64,000 nucleotides of DNA. Source: Gemmatimonadota bacterium. GTDB taxonomy: Bacteria > Gemmatimonadota > Gemmatimonadetes > Longimicrobiales > Gaopeijiaceae. The notes beneath the pieces were generated by a model. That model searched no databases. It had not been told where the DNA came from and was given only the letters and a program-made list of their open reading frames with translations. The stretch lies in NCBI GenBank assembly GCA_029262115.1, contig JAJCZZ010000010.1:62001-126000 (forward strand), given 5' to 3'. This document shows positions 31,895 through 41,700 of the stretch, in pieces; within the stretch, counting starts at the first letter, position 1; the number at the start of each line of letters is the position of its first letter. Made by a program: the position numbers and the translations under genes.

Positions 31895-33376
31895 ATGGCA
31901 AGAAAACGTTTGCACTACGCACCGGTCTTTCTCAGTACCGACGAGATCACAGCCCAGGTGGCTCGGGGTGTGAAAGCGGGCGAACTCCGCAAGATCGGGC
32001 CGCGTCTATACACGCCGCATGTGACGGACGACCCGCGGAGCGTGATCCAGCGCAACCTGTGGGAGGTCGTGGGCCTCCTCTTCCCCGGGACCGTGGTCGG
32101 ATACCGCACTGCCATTGAAGGCGGGCCATCGCCGGAGGGTACGGTGAACCTTGTTGGGGGGTATGACCGCCTTGTGAAGCTGCCGGGGCTCATCATCCGC
32201 CAGAACAAGGGGCCAGCGCCCCTCGCGGGCGACCGGCGGTTCATGAGAGGCCTGTGGCTCGCGTCGCGGGCCCGAGCGCTACTGGAGTGCCTACGGCCGT
32301 CCCGGACGAGCCAGGCTGGAGCGCGGGGACTGCCCCGCGATGAGATCGAGCGGCAGATCGAGCAGATGGCGCGGGTCTCGGGCGAGGATGCCGTGAACCA
32401 TCTGCGGGACCAGGCCCGTTCCATCGCCCAAGAACTCGGGGCGCGGTCGGAGTTCGACGAGTTGAACAGCATCGTCGGAGCGATTCTTGGCAGTCGGACC
32501 GGGCCCCTGACGTCGCGCATCGCCATCGCGCGGGCGGCGGGTGAGCCCTACGACCCAGGTCGGCTTGAGCGCTTACAGGAGCTTCATGGCGCGCTCGTGC
32601 GGTGGAACGCCTCCCCTCGCACCATGCCATACCAGTCGGCGACGGCCTTCAGCAACGCGGCCTTCATAGACGCCTACTTCTCAAACTACATCGAGGGAAC
32701 CGAGTTCGGCGTCGAAGAGGCAATGGACATCGTTTTCGAGGGGCGGATACCGGAACACCAACCAGAGGATGCACATGACGTGCTGGGCACGTTCCAGATC
32801 GTGGCGAGCAGGGATGAGATGGGACTCAGTATGGCGGACGAGCGGGGCGGCTTCGAGGGCCTCGTCCAAACGCTGCGCCGCCGGCACGAGATCATCATGG
32901 CGGCCCGCCCTGACAAGCGGCCGGGCGAGTTCAAGGAGCAGGCGAACTACGCCGGCGCCACGGCCTTCGTCGGACCGGAGCTCGTGCTCGGCACACTGAG
33001 TCGTGGCTTCGAGCTGTTTCGTTCGCTGCAGGAGCCGTTCGCGCGTGCCGCCTTCATGATGTTCCTGATCTCGGAGGTCCATCCGTTCCTGGATGGGAAT
33101 GGACGGATAGCCCGGATCATGGCCAACGCCGAGCTCCTGGCCGAAGGCCACCAACGGATCATCATCCCCACGGTGTATCGCGAGGACTACCTCCTGGCAC
33201 TGCGCTCGTTGATGAGACAGGGCAGGACCGACCCATTCCTGCGTATGCTGGACCGGGCACAGGAGCTTGTGTCCCGCGTGGACTTCGACGATCTGGGTCA
33301 GACGCTGGAGACTCTTCGGGCGGCGAACGCATTTCTGGAGCCGTCAGAGGGGCGGCTGATCATGCCGCCGATGTAG
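31895..33376 (+). CDS. Fic protein with AbiEi-like N-terminal domain
   Basis: A 493-residue protein. The first 130 residues resemble the AbiEi/DUF6088 antitoxin-regulator family (LRKIGPRLYTPHVTDDPRSVIQRNLWEVVGLLFPGTVVGYRTAI... LPGLIIRQNKG). The Fic core is intact: HPFLDGNGR at residues 396-404, so it should transfer AMP or another nucleotide to a target. The inhibitory motif (S/T)xxxE(G/N) is present as SNYIEG at residues 263-268, inside the same protein, so it is probably autoinhibited. The ATG at 31895 was chosen over an in-frame one at 31850 that lacks a clear ribosome-binding site. It is divergent from the Phd/zeta pair. Confidence 0.88.
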   Translation: MARKRLHYAPVFLSTDEITAQVARGVKAGELRKIGPRLYTPHVTDDPRSVIQRNLWEVVGLLFPGTVVGYRTAIEGGPSPEGTVNLVGGYDRLVKLPGLIIRQNKGPAPLAGDRRFMRGLWLASRARALLECLRPSRTSQAGARGLPRDEIERQIEQMARVSGEDAVNHLRDQARSIAQELGARSEFDELNSIVGAILGSRTGPLTSRIAIARAAGEPYDPGRLERLQELHGALVRWNASPRTMPYQSATAFSNAAFIDAYFSNYIEGTEFGVEEAMDIVFEGRIPEHQPEDAHDVLGTFQIVASRDEMGLSMADERGGFEGLVQTLRRRHEIIMAARPDKRPGEFKEQANYAGATAFVGPELVLGTLSRGFELFRSLQEPFARAAFMMFLISEVHPFLDGNGRIARIMANAELLAEGHQRIIIPTVYREDYLLALRSLMRQGRTDPFLRMLDRAQELVSRVDFDDLGQTLETLRAANAFLEPSEGRLIMPPM

Positions 33377-33687
33377 CCGTGGCCGCACAAGTCCGACCGA
33401 CAGTCGACCTGGACATCACGACGATCCGCGACAACGTCGTCCACGTTCTGTTTATCCGCCACCACTCCCTAGACCCTGGCGATGTTTGGCCACCACAGAG
33501 TTACCCGGGCCCCGGCTTCACTGGCGACGCAGTAGCTTCTCAGGTAGCCACCGCCCCCAGCAGAGCCGGTCGCAGCGCCCCAGTCGGAAGGAAGCCCGCC
33601 CCCCCCCGCCGCGTTTCTGCTGCGCAGCGGTCCCGCGCAGCAGCAAACGCGGCGGCGAAATGCTGCGAACCTTCGCAGCCTTTCGCC
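33377..33687. other. Intergenic region between convergent genes
   Basis: This 311-bp stretch between fic (plus) and pilC (minus) has no gene that can be supported. It holds one long hairpin and a C9-type run at about 33599-33607. Confidence 0.6.
33608..33653. terminator. Long hairpin between convergent fic and pilC
   Basis: An 18-bp stem (left arm GCCGCGTTTCTGCTGCGC, 33608-33625; right arm 33635-33653 with one bulged C at 33644) and a 9-base loop. It lies 34 bases after the pilC stop and 231 after the fic stop. There is no T-run on either strand, so it may act as a transcript-end barrier or mRNA stabiliser. Confidence 0.55.
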
Positions 33688-34890
33688 CTACTGCACCGCG
33701 TTGATCATGTCGAAGATCGGCAGGTACATGGCCACGATCATGCCACCGACCACCACGCCGAGCACCACGATCATGATCGGCTCCATGGCCGACAGCAGGG
33801 TCTCGACGGCCTGGTCGACCTCCTGGTCGTAGAAGTCGGCGATCTTCGACAGCATCTCGTCGAGGCCACCGGTCTGCTCGCCCACGTTGATCATCTGGAC
33901 GACCATGGGGGGGAACACACCCGACTCCTTCAACGGTCCGGCAATCGTCTCACCACCGGCGATCGACGCCCGCGATCCCATGACGGCGTCGTGAATGACG
34001 CGGTTTCCCGCGGTCTTCGCTGTGATCTCGAGTCCCTCGAGGATCGACACACCCGAAGAGACCAGCGTACCGAGCGTCCGCGTGAAGCGGGCCACGGCGG
34101 CCTTGCGCTGCAGGTCGCCGAGAATCGGCATGGCCAGCACCAGTCGGTCGATGATGAGTTCGCCGGCGGACGTCTTGTAGAACGCCCGGATTCCCACAAC
34201 GAAGCCGATCGCCCCGGCCCCCACGGCCCACCAGTACGCCTGGAGGAAGGCGCTCATGGCGATGACGACACGCGTCGGCAAAGGGAGTGGGATTCCGGCC
34301 GACGCGAACATCGACTGGAAGGTCGGGATGACGAAGATCAGGAGGATGACAATCGCGCCGCCGGCCACGGAGAAGATGACGCCCGGGTACACCATGGCGC
34401 CTTTGATCTTCCGGACCAGCGCGTCGTTCTTTTCCAGGAAGGTCGCGAGGCGGAGCAGAATGGTATCGAGGATACCACCCGCTTCACCGGCGGCGACCAT
34501 ATTCACGAAGAGTTCGGTGAAGACCTTGGGATGCCGGCCCATGGCGTCGGCCAGCGTATGCCCCGACTCCACGTCGTACAGGACCTCCGAAATGGTCTTC
34601 CGGAGCGCCACGTTCTCGGTCTGCTCCGCGAGAATGTCCAGGCTCTGCACGAGCGGCAGCCCGGAGTTGATCATCGTCGCGAACTGACGGGTGAAGATGA
34701 CGATGTCCCGGGTCTTGATCCCGGTGCCGAAGGAGAACGAGATCTCCTTCGACTTCTCCCGTACGGATACGGGAATCATCTTCTGTTTATGGAGAAACGC
34801 GAGGACGTCATCCTTGCTGGCGAGATCGATCTCGCCACTCTGGATGTCTCCGCCCGAGGCCGGTCGTGCGCTGTACGCGAAAGTAGGCAT
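33688..34890 (-). CDS. pilC: Type IV pilus/type II secretion inner-membrane platform protein PilC
   Basis: A 400-residue protein with the two T2SSF domains of PilC/GspF (FTRQFATMINSGLPLVQSLDILAEQT near 65-90 and RFTRTLGTLVSSGVSILEGLEI near 265-290), membrane helices (GVIFSVAGGAIVILLIFVIPTF, YWWAVGAGAIGFVVGIRAF, IMIVVLGVVVGGMIVAMYLPIF) and the MYLPIFDMINAV C-terminus. The small N-terminal domain begins MPTFAYSARPASGGDIQSGEIDL. It forms the platform on which the PilB and PilT motors act. It is third in the pilB-pilT-pilC run. Confidence 0.96.
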   Translation of the reverse strand: MPTFAYSARPASGGDIQSGEIDLASKDDVLAFLHKQKMIPVSVREKSKEISFSFGTGIKTRDIVIFTRQFATMINSGLPLVQSLDILAEQTENVALRKTISEVLYDVESGHTLADAMGRHPKVFTELFVNMVAAGEAGGILDTILLRLATFLEKNDALVRKIKGAMVYPGVIFSVAGGAIVILLIFVIPTFQSMFASAGIPLPLPTRVVIAMSAFLQAYWWAVGAGAIGFVVGIRAFYKTSAGELIIDRLVLAMPILGDLQRKAAVARFTRTLGTLVSSGVSILEGLEITAKTAGNRVIHDAVMGSRASIAGGETIAGPLKESGVFPPMVVQMINVGEQTGGLDEMLSKIADFYDQEVDQAVETLLSAMEPIMIVVLGVVVGGMIVAMYLPIFDMINAVQ

Positions 34891-34977
34891 AGTTCCTTAG
34901 TTGCGTCTCCCTTGGGGGGGCGTCAACCCCGGAGCGGTCTCACGCGAGCCCGCCCCACGGGCACCTCACGGGTGCCT

Positions 34978-36096
34978 CTACATGTTTCCTGGCACGGGCT
35001 CGCCCACCGCCCGAAGCAGTTCAGACGGATCTCCCGACCGCTTGAGCGCTTCTTCGAGCGTGACCTCGCCTTTCATGTACAGAAGCTGCAGGGCGTCGTT
35101 CATGGTCTGCATGCCATGCTTCTTTCCGGCCTGCATGAGTGAGTAGATCTGGTGGATCTTCTCGTCGCGGATGACAGCACGAATGGCCGGGGTGCAGATC
35201 ATGATCTCCGTGGCAGCCACCCGACCCCTGCCCTTCGCCTTCGGCAGGAGCGTCTGCGTCAGGACACCCTCGAGCACGAAGGCCAGCTGCGCGCGGATCT
35301 GAGCCTGCTGATGCGACGGGAAAGCATCGACGATTCGGTTGATCGACTCGGCGGCCGAGTTCGTGTGCAAGGTCGCGAAGACGAGGTGGCCGGTCTCGGC
35401 AATGGTGAGCGCAGCCGAGATCGTTTCCAGGTCACGCATCTCCCCGATCAGGACGATGTCGGGGTCCTGCCGGAGGGCGTATTTCAGCGCGGCGGTGAAG
35501 CTCTTCGTATCCGCCCCGACCTCCCGCTGGTTGATCATGCAGTTGTGATGGCGGTGGATGAACTCGATCGGGTCCTCGATCGTGATGATGTGACCCTTTC
35601 GCTCCCGGTTCACCTTGTCGACCATCGCGGCCAGCGTCGTGGATTTGCCCGACCCGGTCGGCCCGGTCACGAGCACCAGGCCACGGGGCCGCTCGGCCAA
35701 TTTGTTGACGATCGGCGGCAGGCCGAGCTTCTCGATGGAGATGATCTCGTAGGGGATCTGCCGGATGGCCATGGCCACGCAGCCACGCTGCTTGTACACG
35801 TTGCCGCGGAAACGCGACAGGTTCTGCACGCCGAACGAGAAATCGAGCTCGTCCTCCGTCTCGAAGCGCTTCTTCTGGTTCTCCGTCAGGATCGAATACG
35901 CCAGCGAAAGGGAGTCCTTCGGCGTGAGGACCTGACCGGTTTTGGAGTTCTGTAGATCCCCGTCGATGCGCAGTTTGGCCGGATTGCCCACGGTGACGTG
36001 GAGGTCGGACGCTCCCCGCTGGATCATCTCCTGGAGAAGGAGACGTAGACTGATCTCCTGCTGCTGGGGAGGTGCGGGAGCTGCTGGCTGGTTCAT
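34978..36096 (-). CDS. pilT: Type IV pilus retraction ATPase PilT
   Basis: A 372-residue ATPase with the N-terminal PAS-like part (MIQRGASDLHVTVGNPAKLRIDGDL), Walker A GPTGSGKSTT, EDPIEFIH (Asp box), the Walker B region DPDIVLIGEMRDLETISAALTIAETGHLVFATLHT and the PilT tail AIRAVIRDEKIHQIYSLMQAG, which separates PilT from PilB. It powers pilus retraction for twitching and DNA uptake. The gene is 18 bases after pilB. Confidence 0.97.
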   Translation of the reverse strand: MNQPAAPAPPQQQEISLRLLLQEMIQRGASDLHVTVGNPAKLRIDGDLQNSKTGQVLTPKDSLSLAYSILTENQKKRFETEDELDFSFGVQNLSRFRGNVYKQRGCVAMAIRQIPYEIISIEKLGLPPIVNKLAERPRGLVLVTGPTGSGKSTTLAAMVDKVNRERKGHIITIEDPIEFIHRHHNCMINQREVGADTKSFTAALKYALRQDPDIVLIGEMRDLETISAALTIAETGHLVFATLHTNSAAESINRIVDAFPSHQQAQIRAQLAFVLEGVLTQTLLPKAKGRGRVAATEIMICTPAIRAVIRDEKIHQIYSLMQAGKKHGMQTMNDALQLLYMKGEVTLEEALKRSGDPSELLRAVGEPVPGNM

Positions 36097-36114
36097 TGAA
36101 TGTCCTTGGCGGAT

Positions 36115-37833
36115 CTAGTCGGAGACCGCGGTCTCCTTGATGAGTTCTTCGAGTGTGGTGACGCCCCGCTCGACCTTCTTCATGCCGTCCTCGCGAAGAG
36201 TCAGCATGCCTTCCGACCGCGCGAGCTCACGGATGTCGTCGGTCCCCATCTCAGCCATGATCGCCTTACGGAGCGATGTGCTCATGATCATGACCTCGTA
36301 GAAGCCGCACCGGCCCTTGTATCCGGTGCCGCCGCAATGGTCGCATCCCTCGCCCCGATAGAACGTGTGCTTTGCGGCCCACTCCAGGGGAAGCTTCGCG
36401 GCCGTAAAGTACTCCTCGTCGTACGTCGCCTCGGCCTTGCAGTGCTTGCAGATCCGTCGGGCCAGTCGCTGGGCGGTGAGGAGGTTGAGCGCCGAGGCGA
36501 CGTTGAACGGCTCCAACCCCATGTCGATGAGCCGGGTGATGGTCGAAGGGGTGTCGTTGGTGTGCAGCGTCGACAGCACGAGGTGACCGGTGAGCGCTGC
36601 CTTGATGGCGATCCCGCCCGTTTCGATGTCACGAATCTCGCCCAACATGATGATGTTGGGGTCCTGTCGTAGAAAGGCCTTCAGCGCCGCCGCGAAGGTC
36701 ATCCCGATCTCGCTGCGGACCAGCACCTGGTTGATGCCATAGAGGTTGAACTCGACCGGGTCCTCGGCCGTCATGATGTTGGTGTCGATCGTGTTGATCT
36801 GGGACAGAGCGGAGTACAGCGTGGTGGTCTTCCCGGAACCCGTCGGGCCCGTGACCAGGACCATCCCGTAGGGGCGACCGATAGCCCACATGAAGTCCTT
36901 TTCGGCCTTCGGCTCGAAGCCGAAGGTGGTCAGGTCGAACGTCAGATTTCCCTTATCGAGAATCCGGAGCACGATCTTCTCGCCGAAGATCACGGGCAGA
37001 ACCGAGACGCGGAAGTCCACGACCTTGTTCTTCATCTTCAGCTTGATGCGCCCGTCCTGAGGCACCCGCCGTTCCGCGATGTTCAGATCCGCGATGATCT
37101 TCACGCGGGACGTGAGCGCCGCCTTCATCTTGTACGGCGGCTTCATGACCTCGATGAGGGACCCGTCGATCCGGTATCGGATCCGGATCTCCTTCTCAAA
37201 CGGCTCGATGTGGATGTCGGATACGCCCTTGAGCACGGCGTCGGTCAGCAATCCGTTGATGAACCTGACCACGGGGGCCGAATCGATTTCGGCAGCAAGC
37301 GCGGACTGTTCCTCGTCGTCCTGCTCCTCGATGAGCTCGACATCCTCGTCGCCCCACTGGTCGAGGAGCTCGGCCATCTGGGCGTCTTCCGTCCCACCGT
37401 AGTAGCCCTCCAGATGCTTGCGGAGGGTATACTCCCCGACGATGACCGGCTCGATGTCCAGCTTGGTGATGAACTTCAGGTCGTCGATGGCGCTGAAGTC
37501 CGTGGGGTTCGTCATGGCCACGGTCAGCATGCGTCCGACGCGCCGCAAGGGCAGCACGAGATGCTTGTTCGCCACCTCCGGCGGAATGAGCCTGAGGATC
37601 TTCTCGTCGACCTTGATCTTCTCGAGGTCGACGGCCGGAACCCGGTACTGCTTGGCCAGCATGCGGGTCAACTCTTCTTCCTGCACGAAGCCCAGCTTCA
37701 CGAGCGCATAGCCGATCCGGGTCCGGCTGGACCGGGCCTCGGCCAGCCCTTCCTTGAGCTGGTCCTCGGTAATCAGTCCTTCACGGACGAAGAGATCGCC
37801 AAGACGAACTTCCTGGGCGGCCTTCACTGACAT
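36115..37833 (-). CDS. pilB: Type IV pilus assembly ATPase PilB
   Basis: A 572-residue extension ATPase. The N-terminal MshEN domain (LGDLFVREGLITEDQLKEGLAEARSS... LIPPEVANKHLVLPLRR) often binds cyclic di-GMP. The motor core has GPTGSGKTTTLYSAL, DPVEFNLYGINQVLV, LRQDPNIIMLGEIRDIETGGIAIKAALTGHLVLSTLHTND. A zinc-binding tetracysteine is visible (CKHCKAEATYDEE and CDHCGGTGYKGRCGFYEV). It drives pilin polymerisation through PilC. No pilin gene is in the window. Confidence 0.97.
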   Translation of the reverse strand: MSVKAAQEVRLGDLFVREGLITEDQLKEGLAEARSSRTRIGYALVKLGFVQEEELTRMLAKQYRVPAVDLEKIKVDEKILRLIPPEVANKHLVLPLRRVGRMLTVAMTNPTDFSAIDDLKFITKLDIEPVIVGEYTLRKHLEGYYGGTEDAQMAELLDQWGDEDVELIEEQDDEEQSALAAEIDSAPVVRFINGLLTDAVLKGVSDIHIEPFEKEIRIRYRIDGSLIEVMKPPYKMKAALTSRVKIIADLNIAERRVPQDGRIKLKMKNKVVDFRVSVLPVIFGEKIVLRILDKGNLTFDLTTFGFEPKAEKDFMWAIGRPYGMVLVTGPTGSGKTTTLYSALSQINTIDTNIMTAEDPVEFNLYGINQVLVRSEIGMTFAAALKAFLRQDPNIIMLGEIRDIETGGIAIKAALTGHLVLSTLHTNDTPSTITRLIDMGLEPFNVASALNLLTAQRLARRICKHCKAEATYDEEYFTAAKLPLEWAAKHTFYRGEGCDHCGGTGYKGRCGFYEVMIMSTSLRKAIMAEMGTDDIRELARSEGMLTLREDGMKKVERGVTTLEELIKETAVSD

Positions 37834-37976
37834 CTGGGAGCCGTCCTGCTCGGGAAATGCCGGGAGAGCGCCCCTGCGGGCACCTCGGTAAGAATACGCC
37901 GTGAGCCAGCCGCCCTACAAGTCGCTTGACGACATCCGTTTCCACCGCCTCGTCCACACTGCTCGGGGCGGCGCTT

Positions 37977-38675
37977 CTACCGCACGACTACGCTTGCGCG
38001 GATCCGCCCCAGCGTGGCGGGCCCGATCCCGCTCACGGCCAGGAGGTCATCGACCCGCTGAAACGGTGACCGAAGCCGATGGGCGGCAATTCGTTCGGCC
38101 AGGGCGGGGCCGATGCCCGGCAGCCGTTGGAGTTCCTCGACCGTCGCCCGGTTCAGGTCCAGCGCCGCGGCGTCCGTCTGCCTCGGCCGGCGCGACCGGT
38201 CCGACCTCTCGGCCGCCGACGGCCGAGAGCCCACCGAAGGCCGACGCTCCACCGCTCGGCTCGGCCGGGCCGCGGGGGCGATCGCCTCGAGGTGCGGTCG
38301 AATCTTCCGGAGGGTGGCATCACCGATGCCCGCGACCCGCGTCAGATCGTCGACCCGCTGAAAGGGTCCGTCGCGCTCCCTGGACGTGATGATTGCGCTC
38401 GCGGTGGATGGACCGATCCCCGGCAGACGGTCGAGCAGCTCCGCCCCCGCCGTGTTCAGGTCGACGCGTTCGCCCGGTGACAGCGGCTCCGAGCGCCGCG
38501 CCGCCGCCTCCGTCAGATCCTGGCTCTCAGCGAGCAGGGCTCCCACGGTATCGGCCGCCACCCCCTCCAGACGGACCGCACGGTCCTGACTCGACTGCCA
38601 CCCCCATCGGACGGAGCTGAGCGCGAGCAGGACGATCGCGGCGCGGCGGAACGCTCGGGCGTCGGTCGGATTCAT
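37977..38675 (-). CDS. ComEA-like protein with two helix-hairpin-helix modules
   Basis: A 232-residue protein with an N-terminal membrane or signal segment (FRRAAIVLLALSSVRWGW) and two helix-hairpin-helix modules: VDLNTAGAELLDRLPGIGPSTASAIITSR at about 85-113 and LDLNRATVEELQRLPGIGPALAERIAAHR at about 178-206, joined by a basic linker (PSRAVERRPSVGSRPSAAERSDRSRRPRQ). ComEA binds DNA in the periplasm during natural transformation; the duplication is unusual. The ATG at 38675 starts at the charged leader; the longer frame is inside the sprA-like gene. Placement next to pilB and pilT fits a role in pilus-mediated DNA uptake. Confidence 0.85.
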   Translation of the reverse strand: MNPTDARAFRRAAIVLLALSSVRWGWQSSQDRAVRLEGVAADTVGALLAESQDLTEAAARRSEPLSPGERVDLNTAGAELLDRLPGIGPSTASAIITSRERDGPFQRVDDLTRVAGIGDATLRKIRPHLEAIAPAARPSRAVERRPSVGSRPSAAERSDRSRRPRQTDAAALDLNRATVEELQRLPGIGPALAERIAAHRLRSPFQRVDDLLAVSGIGPATLGRIRASVVVR

Positions 38676-38725
38676 GGTCCCGGACCGTCGCGCGAGGTCG
38701 GGGCCTCCTCCATGGCCCGAAGGGG

Positions 38726-41700
38726 TCAGAACGGACGGAAGGGCAGCGTCCCCGCAGAGATCTCGAGTTGGCCGTAGACACCGAGTTGGAACTGGGTGGA
38801 GCCGGTGCGCTGTCCCACGAAGGACTGGCGATGGTCGTAGCTCATCTGCATGCCGACTTCGAAGCCCTGGAGGGCGGAGTCGAGCGTGAGGCTCAGGCTT
38901 CGACGGAGTTGGTCCACGAACGGAACGCACTCGTCCGTCTCGCGGGAGGCGGTGGCTCGACAGTCGCGCTGCCCCACGAAGGCGGCCTGGAAGGCCAGAC
39001 GCACCGGGCGCGTGAGACCGTCCCCAAGGAAGCTGGGTGGTTGGAACGCCGAGCTGACCGACAGCCGGTGGGTGTCTTCGTCCTGCTCGGTGCTCCCGGT
39101 CGGATCCAGGCTCGTTCCGGCCCGGAAGGAGCCGCGGTACGCGGTCACCAGCGACCCGGCCCAGGTCACCGAAAGGTCGAACGGCACCTGCACGCTCTCG
39201 GTCTCCCGGCGCTGCTGGCTCCGCCCTCCGAACAGCATCTCCCGGGTGGTCTGGACGAAGCCGGACGAGAGGCTGACGCGTTCGACCCCCGTCCAGTCGG
39301 GAAGGTTCAAGGGCGGCAGGCTCACCCTCAGGTCGGGCCAGGTCCGCTGGATGACGTCCCGTTCGGTTCTGGGATCCAGGGTGGAGGCGTCGCTCAGGCG
39401 GTACTGCACGCTGACGACGGCGCCGCCGGGCAGCCCGACCCCGGACGCCACGCTCCAGGTGGACTGATCCACGAGGGTGGCGGCCGTGTCCCGGCCGACG
39501 AAGCGGAAGTCGTCCACGCCGCCCCACCCCCACTGAAACGCGGAGCCGGGCTCGATCGGGTCCCGGTTGAAGCGCGCGGAGACTCCGTTCAGGTACGTCA
39601 CCTGCAGCGGGCGCAGGGCTCCGAGCATCTCCCTGAATTGGACCACGTCCCGGGGTTCACCCGGTCGAGGCTCGCCCACGAGAGAGGTGGCCAAGGCGGT
39701 CGGATCGAGCGCGAGGACCGCCCGCCAGTTCCGCTCACCGTTGGCACTGCGCGTGAGTACGAGCGCGCTGTCGGTGGCGACCGGAATCCGCTCGAAGAAG
39801 TTCGCGTTTCGATCGGATCGGTAGACCGTCGTGAGGTCCACATCGTTGCGCAGCCACGATACGATGCGGGGGCGGAACCCGATGTGGGTCCGAAGTTGCC
39901 GGCTGGTCTCCCAGCCGAGGTTCACCCCCGCCGCGCGCGAGCGCTCCCGACGGATCAGCTCCTGGATGTCCGCGTCGGCCACGGATTCGGACGGGTCGAG
40001 GAGGTCGCGCGTGGACAGGAAGGTCAGGTCCGCGGCCAGCGGTTGAATCGGGCGGAAGCGGACATCCGCGGCGGTCTCGAAGGTCTCCCTCGGCGCGAGG
40101 GTCGGGAGCACGAGCGAGTCGAGCGCCGTCTCGATGATCCGCTCGTACCGGAAGATCCGGGTGTCCCGCTGTACGTACGAGCTCCCCACCGATACGCGTT
40201 CGGGGGTCCAGCGGAAGCGCGTGCCCAGAATTTTGTTTGCCAGGAAGCCAGGCAGGAGCGTCCGCAGGACGCCTTCCGTGAAGCCCGGAAGGAGCGGGAA
40301 GTCGCGAACCGCCGGCTCGCGAGTCCATCCCAGACCAGCCGTGAGACCGTCCGAGTCGTTGACCGCCGTGACCGTGGACTGGTGTGCCCGGGAGTAGGCC
40401 AGGCGCGCGTCGAGCCCGTCGAGGACGAGCCCGACCCACGGATTGGCCGTCCGCGTTCGCTTCCGGAACGACAGCCCGATCCGGCTCTGGCGGGAGGCCG
40501 TCGAGCGCAGGTTCTGCAGGCGATCCGCACGCAGGTCCGAATTCGCGAGGAAGGTAGGATCCTGTCCCACACGGTCGAGGCTGATGGTCAGCGGGAGATC
40601 GATCCCCCATGAGGCGGGGGCCCACCGGCCGAGACTCAGTGTGGACATGAGCGACAGCGCCCGGTCGTTCTGATACGTCGGGTCGTCGCGGAGTTGCCGG
40701 AAGAACGCGCCCCGGTCCGTGATCGTCAGACGTGAGTCCAGCACGCCGGCGCCGCTCAACTCCGCTTCCAGGGACCCTGCCAGACCGGCGTCCCGGACCG
40801 GCCGCGCCAGCCGCAACTCGTCGATCCACACTTCGCCCGTGAGGGGAAAAAGCCCGTCGTTCAGGACGCCCATGGACAGCTCACGCACGTTGGCCAGGTC
40901 GGGGGCGCGACCCCGATCCCTGAGCACGACCGCGTAGGTGGAGTCGGGCGCCCAAACCACCACCGGCGGATCGGTCGCCGAGATCGGCTGAACGAGAAGC
41001 TGCTGCTCCGCCCTACGCCTCAGGTCGAGCCACTGTCCGAAGTCGATCTTGACCTCCGGCAACCAGTCCTCTGCCATGAAGTCGGACGAGATAGACGGCG
41101 TGGGAAGGCGGGTCCGGTAGAGGTAGAAGTTGTCGGCGTCGCTCCCGACCTTGAAGAAGAAGTAGCTGTCCCGGTCGGGCCCGAAGTCACCGGAACGCGG
41201 GACCACCCAGACCCTGGCTTCCCGATAGTTGAGGAAGTTGCGGGGGCGCTGGGGAAAGCGTTGATACACCTCCGCGCGCGCTCCGCTCGGAACGTCCTCG
41301 AAGCGAACGCCCAGCGACTTCTCGTTGAACTCGATCCCCTGCCCCGCGAACGCCGAGGTCGGGTCCAGGAGATCCTCCCTGACGCCGGGTGGCGACGCGT
41401 AGGCGAGCCCCTCGGTGACCTCGGAAACCGTCGCCACTTCGACCCGGCCGAAGGCGGCGAGCGTGTCGCCGCCGAGCCCTCGGAGCACGCCTGTGCCCGA
41501 GCGGCGGATCCACCGGGAGCCCACGAGACGCATTCGCGCCACCTCGACCTTGCGCTCGGAAGGCCCCGCGACGGTCATACGGAGATGCTTGACCGAGCGG
41601 AGGTCCGCGTCCGAGAAGGCACCGCCGACTTCCAGGGCCTCCGAGCCCTGGATCGGAATTCGGTAGAGCTGGAAATCCGTGCCGGTCTCCTGACGCGTCC

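Noticed and set aside
37977-39533. A longer form of the ComEA-like gene starting inside the sprA-like gene
   Set aside because: The extra N-terminal part is antisense-like and out of frame with SprA; the leader and ATG at 38675 fit the family.
38768-40612. A 614-codon open frame on the plus strand
   Set aside because: It is antisense to the sprA-like gene and shows only shadow composition.
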